53,490 bases of DNA from an uncultured beta proteobacterium. Lineage in GTDB: Bacteria; Pseudomonadota; Gammaproteobacteria; Burkholderiales; Burkholderiaceae_C. Position 1 is the stretch's first letter. Every line of letters begins with the position of its first letter. This document shows, piece by piece, positions 7,780 to 15,868 of this stretch. The stretch spans positions 1 through 53,490 of the forward strand of contig CAIMSP010000004.1 in NCBI GenBank assembly GCA_903844215.1. The letters are read 5' to 3'. The notes below the pieces were generated by a model. That model was not told the DNA's origin, did not search any database, and saw only the letters and a list, made by a program, of their open reading frames with translations. A program made the position numbers and the translations under genes.

Positions 7780-9273
7780 TCAGTTAAGCGGTGCCTTTGC
7801 ACCCTCGCTTAGCAGGCGATGGTAAAAACGAATCAGTTCGGCCAGATTGGCAGCGGCGATGCGCTCATTCGTGCCGTGAAAGCGCGCCAGATCTTCCGGC
7901 TTGGCGCGCACCGGGGAGAACTTGAAAATGTGCTCGCTGATCGCGCCAAAGTGGATCGAGTCGGTGGCGCCAATCATCAGACCCGGCGCCACCAGGGTGC
8001 CAGGAAACACTTCCCGTATGGTTTTGTTGATCAACTGGTATGGCGGCGAATCCGTCGCCGCCACCTTGGACGCCTCCACGGCCCCCGGCAGGGCAAACAA
8101 CTCAAACTTGTCGTTGCCAGTCGCTTCCTTGACCTGGTTTCTCGTGCGCTCCAGCATCTGCGCTTGGGTGTCGCCCGGCAGCAGCCGGAAATTGACGGTC
8201 GCCTCGGCGCGACCCGGCAACACGTTCTCCTTGTTGCCGGCGTTGACGATGGTCAGCGCCGTGGTCGTGCGCAGCATGGCGTTGGTGCTGGCGCCGGCCT
8301 CCAGTTGCTTTTGCACGAGGGGTCCGAACAACCACAGATTGGACAACGCGACGCGCGAGAAGCCGCTCATTTCCGGCGCCACCGTGGCGAACATCTCCTG
8401 CGCCACACCTCGGATGCCACCCGCAAGCTGGTCATCGTCGATGCGTTTGAGTGCGGCACTCATCATGGCGATGGCGCTCGTGCCCTTGGCTGGCGGCATG
8501 GAGGAGTGTCCCGGTGTGGCCGACATCTTCAGCACCACGGACAGATAACCCTTCTCGGCCACGCCGATCAGCGCGGCGGGCTGGGCCAAGCCCGGCATGA
8601 TGCCTTCGGTGATGAGCAGGCCCTCGTCCACGACGAAGTCGAGCCGCACCTTGCGCTCCTTGAGCAACGCGGCGATGCGCGCCGCGCCACGGATTCCGCC
8701 GACTTCCTCGTCGGCGCCATAGGCCAGGTACACCGTGCGCTCAGGCTTGTAGCCGCTGGCCACCAGCATCTCCACGGCTTCCATCTGCGCCATCAAATTG
8801 CCCTTGTCATCCCAGGCGCCACGGCCCCAGACAAAGCCATTCTTGACCTGTCCGGAGAAGGGTTCCTCGGTCCAGTCCTTCTCGGTGCCAGGGGCGATCG
8901 GCACCACGTCCTGGTGCGCCATCAGCAGGATCGGCTGCGCCTTGGGGTTGGAACCCTCCCAGGTGTACAGCAGGCTCAGGTCGCCCACGAGTTCGCGCTT
9001 GAGCGCGGCGTGGGCCTTCGGAAAACGCGACTGCAACAGGGCATGCAACTGCTGGAACTGATCCGCATTGAGCGTCGCGTCGTCGCGCGAGGACACGGTG
9101 CGCAGACGCACGGCCTCGGCCAAGCGCGACGCCACGCCAGCCTGGTCCACCGCGAGCTGCGCAATGGCTGGCGGGTTCAGTTGGCGCGAGCCCTTGCGCA
9201 GCGTGTTCACGCCCAGAATGGCCGCCAGGGCCAGCAACAGCAACAACAATCCAAGCAGCGATTTCTTGATCAT
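7780..9273 (-). CDS. membrane-anchored M20 family hydrolase, PM20D1/Cps1-like
   Basis: A 497-residue M20 metallohydrolase with an N-terminal hydrophobic segment (residues 5-22, [18 protein letters not shown]) predicting a membrane anchor or uncleaved signal. Two-metal residues are visible: His120/Asp122 in MAHQDVVP, Asp155 in GAWDDKG, Glu189/Glu190 in GADEEVGG, Asp216 in VVDEG and a late His in RFHGTNE. Segments such as [17 protein letters not shown] and [12 protein letters not shown] strongly recall mammalian PM20D1 and yeast Cps1. PM20D1 reversibly condenses fatty acids with amino acids. Between fadB and fadA in one operon, I infer a hydrolase of N-acyl amino acids or related amides that releases fatty acid. 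A general dipeptidase is the alternative. Confidence 0.9.
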   Translation of the reverse strand: MIKKSLLGLLLLLLALAAILGVNTLRKGSRQLNPPAIAQLAVDQAGVASRLAEAVRLRTVSSRDDATLNADQFQQLHALLQSRFPKAHAALKRELVGDLSLLYTWEGSNPKAQPILLMAHQDVVPIAPGTEKDWTEEPFSGQVKNGFVWGRGAWDDKGNLMAQMEAVEMLVASGYKPERTVYLAYGADEEVGGIRGAARIAALLKERKVRLDFVVDEGLLITEGIMPGLAQPAALIGVAEKGYLSVVLKMSATPGHSSMPPAKGTSAIAMMSAALKRIDDDQLAGGIRGVAQEMFATVAPEMSGFSRVALSNLWLFGPLVQKQLEAGASTNAMLRTTTALTIVNAGNKENVLPGRAEATVNFRLLPGDTQAQMLERTRNQVKEATGNDKFELFALPGAVEASKVAATDSPPYQLINKTIREVFPGTLVAPGLMIGATDSIHFGAISEHIFKFSPVRAKPEDLARFHGTNERIAAANLAELIRFYHRLLSEGAKAPLN

Positions 9274-9306
9274 GCCAGCCTCGGTCAGTTTCGCGGGGCG
9301 CGGGTT

Positions 9307-11403
9307 CTAGAAGCTCTTGCCTTGCTCCACCAGCCTGGCCAACAGTGGCGCGGGCTGCCAGAACTGGGCGTCGTCCAGCGGGTTCTGGGCAAACCGGTTC
9401 ATGGCTTGCACCACGTTGAACAGTCCCACTTCGTTCGCGTAGTTCATCGGGCCGCCGCGATGGATGGGGAAGCCGTAGCCGGTGAGATAGACCATGTCGA
9501 TGTCGCCAGCGCGCGCCGCGATGCCTTCTTCCAGCAGGTGTGCGCCCTCGTTCACCAGCGCGAACACCAGGCGCTGCACGATCTCTTCGTCCGAAATCTT
9601 GCGTGGCTTGATGCCCAGCGACGCACGGTGCGCCTCGATCATCTGGATCACTTCGGCATTCGGAATGGGCTCGCGTTTGCCGGCCTGATAGTCGTACCAA
9701 CCGGCGCCGGTCTTCTGCCCATAGCGCCCCTTCTCGCACAGCAGGTCGGCCGTCTTACTGTATTTCATGTTCGGCTTTTCCTGGTAGCGGCGCTTGCGGA
9801 TGGCCCAGCCGATGTCGTTGCCCGCGAGGTCGCCCATACGGAACGGGCCCATGGCAAAACCAAATTTTTCCACCGCGCGGTCCACCTGTTGCGGCGTGCA
9901 GCCCTCGTCCAGCAGGAAGCCGCCCTGGCGCCCGTACTGCTCGATCATGCGGTTGCCGATGAAACCGTCGCACACCCCCGAGACGACCGCCGTCTTCTTG
10001 ATCTTCTTGGCCAGCGCCATCACGGTCGCGAGCACGTCCTTGGCGGTCTTTGCGCCGCGCACCACCTCGAGCAACTTCATGATGTTGGCCGGACTGAAGA
10101 AGTGCGTGCCAATCACGTCCTGGGGCCGCTGGGTGAAGTTGGCGATGGTGTTGACGTCCAGCGTCGAGGTGTTGCTGGCCAAAATGGCGCCGGGCTTCAT
10201 CACGCGGTCGAGTTCCTTGAACACCGCCTCTTTCACGCCCATCTCTTCGAACACGGCTTCGATCACCATGTCCGCATCCTTCAAGTCGTCGTAGCTCAGC
10301 GTGGTGCTGAGCAGGCTCATGCGCTGCTCGTACTTGTCCGGTTTGAGCTTGCCCTTCTTCACCTGCGACTCGTAGTTCTTGCGGATCGTGGCCAAGCCCC
10401 GGTCCAGCGCCTCCTGCTTCATCTCGAGCATCTTCACCGGGATGCCGGCGTTGAGGAAGTTCATCGCGATGCCGCCGCCCATGGTGCCCGCGCCGATCAC
10501 GGCAATCGACCCGATCGCGCGCTGTGCGGTGTCCTGCGGCACGTCGGCAATCTTGGACGCGGCGCGCTCGGCCATGAACAGATGACGCAGGGCGCGCGAC
10601 TCCGAGGTCCACATCAGGTTGATGAAGATCTCGCGTTCCAGCACCATGCCGTCGTCAAACTTTTTCTGCGTGGCGGCTTGCACCGCATCCACGCATTTGG
10701 CGGGCGCGGGGAAGTTCTTCGCCATGCCCTTGACCATGTTGCGTGCGAACTGGAAATAGGCGTCGCCCTGCGGGTGCTTGCAAGGCAGGTTGCGCACCAG
10801 CGGCAGGGGCCGCACATCGGCCACGGCGCGGGCCAGCGCCAGCGCCTCCTGCGGCAGCGATTCCACGGACGCAGCCATCTTGTCAAACAGCTTTTGTCCC
10901 GGCAGCATGGCCAGCAGTTCGCTCTTCACCGGATCGCCGCTGACGATCAGGTTCAGCGCGGGCTCCACGCCCAGGGCGCGTGGCAGGCGCTGCGTGCCGC
11001 CGGCGCCCGGAATCAGGCCGAGTTTGACTTCGGGCAGCGCCACATTGCAGCCAGGTGCCGCGATGCGGTAATGGCAGCCCAGCGACAACTCCAACCCACC
11101 GCCCATGCACACGCCGTTGATGGCGGCCACCACCGGCTTGGCCGATTTCTCCACGGCCAGGATGACGCTGAGCAAATTGGGTTCCTGCAAGGCCTTGGGC
11201 GAGCCGAATTCCTTGATGTCGGCGCCGCCGGAAAAGGCCTGGCCGGCACCGGTGATGACGATGGCCTTGACGGCGGCATCGGCATTCGCGCGCGCCAGTC
11301 CGTCGGTGATGGCTTGGCGCGTTGCCAGGCCCAGGCCATTCACAGGGGGATTGTTCAGGGTGATGAGGGCCACATCGTCGTGGACTTGGTACAGAGCCGT
11401 CAT
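9307..11403 (-). CDS. fadB: 3-hydroxyacyl-CoA dehydrogenase / enoyl-CoA hydratase, FadB-like
   Basis: A 698-residue multifunctional beta-oxidation protein. Residues 1 to about 190 form a crotonase domain with the oxyanion-hole segments [11 protein letters not shown] and [12 protein letters not shown] linker leads to a Rossmann domain beginning near 300 with [15 protein letters not shown], and the C-terminal 3-hydroxyacyl-CoA dehydrogenase domains follow, including [14 protein letters not shown] and GFIGNRM. It hydrates trans-2-enoyl-CoA and oxidises the 3-hydroxyacyl product with NAD. It is the promoter-proximal gene of the minus-strand cluster and probably begins the operon, since a 466-base gene-free region with an operator-like dyad lies directly upstream. 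Confidence 0.95.
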   Translation of the reverse strand: MTALYQVHDDVALITLNNPPVNGLGLATRQAITDGLARANADAAVKAIVITGAGQAFSGGADIKEFGSPKALQEPNLLSVILAVEKSAKPVVAAINGVCMGGGLELSLGCHYRIAAPGCNVALPEVKLGLIPGAGGTQRLPRALGVEPALNLIVSGDPVKSELLAMLPGQKLFDKMAASVESLPQEALALARAVADVRPLPLVRNLPCKHPQGDAYFQFARNMVKGMAKNFPAPAKCVDAVQAATQKKFDDGMVLEREIFINLMWTSESRALRHLFMAERAASKIADVPQDTAQRAIGSIAVIGAGTMGGGIAMNFLNAGIPVKMLEMKQEALDRGLATIRKNYESQVKKGKLKPDKYEQRMSLLSTTLSYDDLKDADMVIEAVFEEMGVKEAVFKELDRVMKPGAILASNTSTLDVNTIANFTQRPQDVIGTHFFSPANIMKLLEVVRGAKTAKDVLATVMALAKKIKKTAVVSGVCDGFIGNRMIEQYGRQGGFLLDEGCTPQQVDRAVEKFGFAMGPFRMGDLAGNDIGWAIRKRRYQEKPNMKYSKTADLLCEKGRYGQKTGAGWYDYQAGKREPIPNAEVIQMIEAHRASLGIKPRKISDEEIVQRLVFALVNEGAHLLEEGIAARAGDIDMVYLTGYGFPIHRGGPMNYANEVGLFNVVQAMNRFAQNPLDDAQFWQPAPLLARLVEQGKSF

Positions 11404-11542
11404 AGGGTTCCTTTGATCGCTTAACGTGAATTACGAACGCTCATGCGCAGGGCCCATGGCACTACCCGCATGAACATCAGGGGCCTGGCCGGCTTGCCCA
11501 GCCTGGCCCACCAGGGCACATGGAAACTTCAGCAGAAAAATC

Positions 11543-11554
11543 GAACGAACGTTC
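11543..11554. promoter_or_regulatory. TetR-type operator candidate upstream of fadB
   Basis: GAACGAACGTTC is a perfect 5-2-5 inverted repeat. Fatty-acid-degradation repressors of the TetR family (PsrA, FadR of Gram-positives and related betaproteobacterial regulators) bind short dyads of this general design. It lies about 140 bases before the fadB start codon and 8-19 bases downstream of a possible -10 hexamer, a position suited to repression. The cognate regulator is not encoded in the window. Confidence 0.55.
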
Positions 11555-11830
11555 ACTTTTGATTCTAGAAGGTTTGCGCCACCGCGGCGTCAGGGCTTGT
11601 CCCGAGTGGGACAAATTGGTTCAGGTGTCCGCAATTGGCCGGCTCACTGCAGGCGCTGAGGTGTTGATGCTGGGCCGCTTTGTCGCAGGGCCATGCACCG
11701 TCAACGCCACGCCAAGCGGCAGCAACGGCGTGGTCGATTTGGCTGCGCCCCAACCCGGCAGCCACGGCAAGCACGGCGGCTTCTGAGCATCGACAGCGCG
11801 AAAGAGAAGCTTCGCGCGCGCCCGACGCCC

Positions 11831-11865
11831 GACTCGGGCAGCACCCGGCAAGCGGTGCCCGAGTC
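11831..11865. terminator. hairpin immediately after livF
   Basis: GACTCGGGCA (11831-11840) pairs exactly with TGCCCGAGTC (11856-11865), with extra pairing possible inside the loop. It begins five bases past the livF stop in the transcription direction. There is no U-run, so it is either a factor-dependent end or an mRNA 3' stabilising structure. Confidence 0.5.
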
Positions 11866-11869
11866 TGAC

Positions 11870-12571
11870 TTACACCTCCAGCCACTCCTTGCGGATATAG
11901 CTGTCGGCGCGCAGTTCATCGGGCGTGCCGTCAAAGACGATGCTGCCGTGGCCCATCACCAAGGCACGGTCGGAGATGGCCATGGCAATCGTCAGCTTCT
12001 GCTCGATCAGCAGCACCGAGATGCCCCGGGCCTTGAGTGCCTTGAGGTATTCGCCGACCAGTTCCACGATCTTGGGCGCCAAACCCTCGGTGGGCTCGTC
12101 GATGATGATGAGTTCGGGGTCACCCATGAGCGTGCGGCACAGCGTGAGCATCTGCTGCTCGCCGCCGGAAAGAACGCCGGCCTCGGTGTGCTCGCGCTCC
12201 TTCAAGCGCGGAAACATCTGGTACATGTCGTCAAACGACCAGCGCCCGGTGTTGCGCGTGCTTTTCTGCCCCAGCATCAGGTTCTGCTGCACCGTCAACG
12301 TGGGAAAGATGTCGCGGCTTTCGGGCACGTAGCCGATGCCCAGATGGGCGATCTCAAAGGCCTTCTTGTCGCGCATCTGCTGCCCCTTCCAGCGCAGCGA
12401 TCCCTGGCAATCGACCTGCCCCATGATGGCCTTGGCGGTGGTGGAGCGCCCCGAGCCGTTGCGCCCCAGCAGCGCGACAATTTCGCCCTGCTTCACGTCC
12501 AGCGAGACACCATGCAGCACGTGGCTCTTGCCGTAAAACGCGTGCAGGTTTTCAATTTCCAACAAAGTCAT
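11870..12571 (-). CDS. livF: LivF-type ABC importer ATPase with variant Walker A
   Basis: A 233-residue ATPase of the branched-chain amino acid (HAAT) importer class, second NBD. The start at 12571 (MTLLEIENLHAFYGK) matches the family. The Walker A motif reads GRNGSGRST, with Arg42 where Lys is canonical (codon 12446-12448 is CGC on the minus strand). The signature LSGGEQQM, Walker B LIIIDEPTEGL and a Gln in place of the switch His (LLIEQKL) are visible. It would pair with LivG on the inner face of the LivHM channel. Such Arg variants may recur in betaproteobacterial LivF proteins, but the substitution is expected to weaken ATP handling at this site. Confidence 0.92.
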   Translation of the reverse strand: MTLLEIENLHAFYGKSHVLHGVSLDVKQGEIVALLGRNGSGRSTTAKAIMGQVDCQGSLRWKGQQMRDKKAFEIAHLGIGYVPESRDIFPTLTVQQNLMLGQKSTRNTGRWSFDDMYQMFPRLKEREHTEAGVLSGGEQQMLTLCRTLMGDPELIIIDEPTEGLAPKIVELVGEYLKALKARGISVLLIEQKLTIAMAISDRALVMGHGSIVFDGTPDELRADSYIRKEWLEV

Positions 12572-12653
12572 GTTTGCCCCCACTCTCGGCACTGTGTGTC
12601 CTCGCTGCCCCCCATGGGGGTGCGAGCTTGCTTGGGGCGGCCCATCGCGGCGC
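12572..12653. repeat. GC-rich palindromic spacer between livG and livF
   Basis: The 82-base gap contains CCCCCATGGGGG (a 12-base palindrome near 12607-12618) flanked by CGCTGC/GTGCGA, followed by GCTTGCTTGGGGCGGCC. From memory this resembles a spacer found repeatedly in Comamonadaceae genomes, so I treat it as a probable dispersed element. It interrupts an otherwise overlapping operon and may tune livF expression. Confidence 0.45.
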
Positions 12654-13439
12654 TCATACCTGTGCTCCCGCCTGCGAGTCCGCCACCGACGAACCCAGAT
12701 AGGCCTCTTGCACCAGGGCATTGGCGCGCACGGCGTCCGGGCTATCAAAGGCCAGCACCTCGCCATACACCACAACCGCGATCTTGTCGGCCAGGCCAAA
12801 CACCACGCCCATGTCGTGCTCCACGGTGAGCAAGGTCTTGCCCACGGTGACGTCCTTGATGAGTTGGATGAAGCGTCGGGTCTCGCTCTTGCTCATGCCG
12901 GCCGTGGGCTCGTCCAGCAGCACCACATGGGCGCCGCCCGAAATCGTGACGCCGATCTCCAGCGCACGCTGTTCGGCGTAGGTTAGGTTCACCGCCAGCA
13001 CATCGCGCTTCTTATCCAGGCGGATCATTTCCATGAGTTCTTCGGCGCGCTCGTTCGCGTCGTCCAGACCGGCGAGGAATTTCCAGAAGCTGTATTTGTA
13101 GCCCAGGCTCCAGAGCACACCGCAGCGCAGGTTTTCGAACACACTGAGCTTGGGGAAGATGTTGGTGATCTGAAAGCTGCGGCTCAAGCCGAGACGATTG
13201 ATCTCGAATGGCTTCATGCCATCGACGCGTGTCCCGTCCAGCAGCACCTGGCCGCTGCTCGGCGCGAAGCGGCCGCTGATGAGGTTGAAGAGCGTGGACT
13301 TGCCCGCGCCGTTGGGTCCGATGATGGCCACGCGCTCGCCTGCGGCCACAGCCAGATTCACGCCGCGAATGATCTCGGTCTTGCCGAAACTCTTGCGCAG
13401 GTCCTTCAATTCCAAGGCAAAGGGGGCCTGTGTTGTCAT
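12654..13439 (-). CDS. livG: LivG-type ABC importer ATPase
   Basis: A 261-residue ATPase, first NBD of the HAAT importer. Canonical Walker A GPNGAGKST lies at residues 41-49. The signature position reads LTYAEQRALEIG, a degenerate form common in LivG. Walker B is VVLLDEPTAGMS and the switch His is present in TVEHDMGVVF. The ATG at 13439 overlaps the livM stop (ATGA), so translation is coupled. The glycine/asparagine-rich N-terminal 30 residues are unremarkable. With LivF it powers uptake through LivHM. The substrate is not evident, because no periplasmic binding protein gene lies nearby. Confidence 0.94.
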   Translation of the reverse strand: MTTQAPFALELKDLRKSFGKTEIIRGVNLAVAAGERVAIIGPNGAGKSTLFNLISGRFAPSSGQVLLDGTRVDGMKPFEINRLGLSRSFQITNIFPKLSVFENLRCGVLWSLGYKYSFWKFLAGLDDANERAEELMEMIRLDKKRDVLAVNLTYAEQRALEIGVTISGGAHVVLLDEPTAGMSKSETRRFIQLIKDVTVGKTLLTVEHDMGVVFGLADKIAVVVYGEVLAFDSPDAVRANALVQEAYLGSSVADSQAGAQV

Positions 13440-14728
13440 AGCAGCTCCCGGCGTTTGATTTCTTTCTCGATCTCTTCTTGCGTCTGGCCCCAGTCCTTGA
13501 CGAACTGGCTGCGCGTCAACTCGAACAGACCCAGACCGGTGAGCGTGGCAAAGGCCGCGCCAAACCAGCTGTTCAAGCCCTTGGCGTCCAGCGTCGCACC
13601 CATGAAGCTCATCTGCGAGCCCAGCGCCGCGTCCAGTTGCAGGTGATACACCATCTCGATCATGGCCGCCGCACCCAGCAACACCATCAGGCCGGTGACG
13701 GCCAGGCCCAGATAGCTCACCCACAGGGCGCGCAGCTTGCCAAAGCTGGCCACACGCAGGTTCATCATGATCAGGCTGGCAATACCGCCGGGCGCGTTCA
13801 TCACCATGAACAGAAACACCAGCCCCAGATAGAGCAGCCAGGCCTTGGTGAACTCGCTGAAGATGACAAAGGCCAGCACCATCAGGATGGCGCCCAGGAT
13901 GGGTCCAAAGAAGAAGGTCGCGCCGCCCAAAAAGGTGAACAGCAAATAGGCGCCCGAGCGCGCCGTGCCCACCACTTCGGCGGTGACGATCTCAAAGTTG
14001 AGCGCCCCCAGGCCCCCCGAAATGCCGGCAAAGAAGCCGGCGATGATGAACGCCGTGTAGCGGATGCGCTGCGTGTTGTAGCCCACGAACTCCACCCGCT
14101 CGGGGTTGTCGCGCACGGCGTTGAGCATGCGTCCCAGCGGCGTGCGCGTGAAGGCGAACATCGCCGCCACCGCCACGAAGGTGTAGCTGGCGATCAGGTA
14201 ATAGACCTGGATCGGCGGCCCGAAGTTGATGCCCAGCAGGGGCGCTCCCACGACCCGGTTGCCCGACACGCCGCCTTCGCCACCGAAGAACTCGGGGATC
14301 ATCAGCGACATGGAGAACACCAACTCGCCCATCCCCAGCGTGATCATGGCGAAGGTGGTTCCCGACTTGCGCGTGGTCACATAGCCGAACAGCACCGCAA
14401 AGCCCATGCCGACCAAGCCCCCGAACAGCGGCACCAACACCACCGGAATCGGCATGCCGGCGGAAATGCTGTTGAGCACATGGATCGCGCCGTAGGCGCC
14501 CAGGCCGGTGTACACCGCGTGGCCAAAGCTGAGCATGCCGCCCTGTCCCAGCAGCATGTTGTAAGACAGGCAGGCAATGATGGCGATGCCCATTTGCGAC
14601 AGGATGGTCAGCGCCAGGCTGCTGCCAAACAGCAGGGGCACCAGCGCCAGCACCAGGGCGAACAGGCTCCACACCAGCCATCGGCCGACGTTGAGCGGTT
14701 TGAATTCGTAAAAGTTCGTCGTGGCCAT
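13436..14728 (-). CDS. livM: LivM-type ABC importer permease with C-terminal extension
   Basis: A 430-residue polytopic permease. The first 320 or so residues carry the LivM pattern: several hydrophobic helices, SYNMLLGQGGMLSFGHAVYTGLGAYGA split across helices 2-3, and a late GILMVLAF-type helix. From about residue 320 there is an additional stretch of about 110 residues with one or two more hydrophobic segments (VSYLGLAVTGLMVLLGAA) ending in a charged tail, EEIEKEIKRRELL. This makes it longer than the 300-360 residues I expect for LivM. It starts three bases after the livH stop and overlaps livG, so the three are one unit. Confidence 0.92.
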   Translation of the reverse strand: MATTNFYEFKPLNVGRWLVWSLFALVLALVPLLFGSSLALTILSQMGIAIIACLSYNMLLGQGGMLSFGHAVYTGLGAYGAIHVLNSISAGMPIPVVLVPLFGGLVGMGFAVLFGYVTTRKSGTTFAMITLGMGELVFSMSLMIPEFFGGEGGVSGNRVVGAPLLGINFGPPIQVYYLIASYTFVAVAAMFAFTRTPLGRMLNAVRDNPERVEFVGYNTQRIRYTAFIIAGFFAGISGGLGALNFEIVTAEVVGTARSGAYLLFTFLGGATFFFGPILGAILMVLAFVIFSEFTKAWLLYLGLVFLFMVMNAPGGIASLIMMNLRVASFGKLRALWVSYLGLAVTGLMVLLGAAAMIEMVYHLQLDAALGSQMSFMGATLDAKGLNSWFGAAFATLTGLGLFELTRSQFVKDWGQTQEEIEKEIKRRELL

Positions 14729-14730
14729 GG

Positions 14731-15762
14731 CTATTCCCTTGTGCCCAGCAAGCCCTTGGGCCGAAAGATCAGGATCAACACCAGGAACAGGTAGGGCAGG
14801 ATGGGCGCGACCTGAGACAGTGTGAGCTTGACAAAGGTGTTGCCCAGCGCGCCCGCGCTCAAGTGCAGGCCCAATTGCGCCGCCAGGGTGGCGACCGAAT
14901 AGTCAAAGGCGACGGCAAAGGTCTGGATCACGCCGATCAGCACCGAGGCCAGAAAGGCGCCCGGCAAGGAACCCATGCCGCCCACGACGACCACCACAAA
15001 GATCACCGACCCCACAGTCGCGGCCATCGCTGGCTCGGTCAGGAAGGTGGCGCCGCCGATCACGCCGGCCAGGCCCGCCAAGCCCGCACCCGCGCCAAAG
15101 ACCAGCATGAACACGCCCGGCACGTTGTGCCCCAAGGCCTCCACCGCCTCCGGGTGCGTCAGCGCCGCCTGAATCACCAGGCCGATGCGCGTGCGCATCA
15201 GCAACAGCCAGACCGAGACCAGCATGATCAGCGCCACCAGCATCATGAAGCCGCGGGTGGCGGGAAAGGGCGAGCACACCAGGCGCACGGCAGCGTCTGC
15301 AGCGCTGCACATGGCTGCGGGCGCCGCGCCCCAGATCAGGCTCAAGCCCTGGACCGAATGGTTGATGAGCGTGAACGCCGGCCCCTGCAACAGCTCGGGC
15401 GGCCGAAAGTCCACCGCGATGCGGCCCCAGACCAGCTGCACCAGTTCCACGATCACATAGGACAGGCCAAAGGTGATCAACAGTTCGGGCACCGGCCCGA
15501 ACTTGTGCACGCGGCGCAGCGCAAAGCGCTCGAACAGCGCGCCCAGGCCACCCACCAGCAGCGGCGACAGCAGCAGCGCCGGCCAAAACCCGGTGACGCT
15601 GGCGATGCTGTAGCCGATGTAGGCGCCCAGCATGTAGAAGCTCGCATGGGCGAAGTTGAGCACGCCCATCATGCTGAAAATCAGCGTGAGCCCGGAACTC
15701 AACATGAACAGCAGCAGCCCGTAGCTCAAGCCGTTGAGCATCGAGATGATGAAAAACTCCAT
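14731..15762 (-). CDS. livH: LivH-type ABC importer permease
   Basis: A 343-residue inner-membrane permease beginning MEFFIISMLNGLSYG. The ATG at 15762 with AAGG upstream was preferred over a GTG at 15804 that would add 14 non-conserved residues. LivH features include SSGLTLIFSMMGVLNFAHAS, the ALTHPEAVEALGHNV cytoplasmic loop that contacts the ATPase, and the final LILIFRPKGLLG. It is the first gene of livHMGF. Its start is only about 54 bases from the acnB terminator, so its promoter must be very compact or the operon relies partly on read-through. Confidence 0.93.
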   Translation of the reverse strand: MEFFIISMLNGLSYGLLLFMLSSGLTLIFSMMGVLNFAHASFYMLGAYIGYSIASVTGFWPALLLSPLLVGGLGALFERFALRRVHKFGPVPELLITFGLSYVIVELVQLVWGRIAVDFRPPELLQGPAFTLINHSVQGLSLIWGAAPAAMCSAADAAVRLVCSPFPATRGFMMLVALIMLVSVWLLLMRTRIGLVIQAALTHPEAVEALGHNVPGVFMLVFGAGAGLAGLAGVIGGATFLTEPAMAATVGSVIFVVVVVGGMGSLPGAFLASVLIGVIQTFAVAFDYSVATLAAQLGLHLSAGALGNTFVKLTLSQVAPILPYLFLVLILIFRPKGLLGTRE

Positions 15763-15815
15763 CGTCCAACCTTTCGTTGCGCCAACATCGAAGAAACGCG
15801 CCACGGTGGGCGCGC

Positions 15816-15855
15816 AAAAAAAAGCCAGGATTGCGGCTCGACCGCAATCCTGGCT
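15816..15855 (-). terminator. intrinsic terminator of acnB
   Basis: A perfect 14-bp stem (15823-15836 with 15842-15855, five-base loop) is followed on the minus strand by eight U residues (A-run at 15816-15823). It sits 14 bases past the acnB stop and is a textbook Rho-independent terminator. Confidence 0.95.
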
Positions 15856-15868
15856 CGGATGTTAAACC

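Larger units (their letters stand above)
11404..11869. other. gene-free 466-base region: fadB promoter side and livF 3' end
   Basis: No credible gene is seen. Short frames here lack family features and good start sites. The region holds the hairpin after livF (11831-11865), the GAACG-AA-CGTTC dyad (11543-11554) and a TAGAAT hexamer on the minus strand (11562-11567) that could be a -10 box for fadB, with the dyad just downstream, near the expected transcription start. The resulting fadB leader would be about 140-155 bases. Confidence 0.6.

Noticed and set aside
7819-11424. 1201-codon plus-strand open frame opposite the M20 and fadB genes
   Set aside because: His/Arg/Gln-rich composition typical of the antisense of GC-biased genes, no domains, and both minus-strand genes are clear. 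The same applies to 3794-6499, 16190-18442, 22198-24306 and 49584-51320.
11520-11786. 88-codon plus-strand frame in the fadB upstream region
   Set aside because: No recognisable domain, overlaps the operator candidate and lacks a convincing ribosome site.
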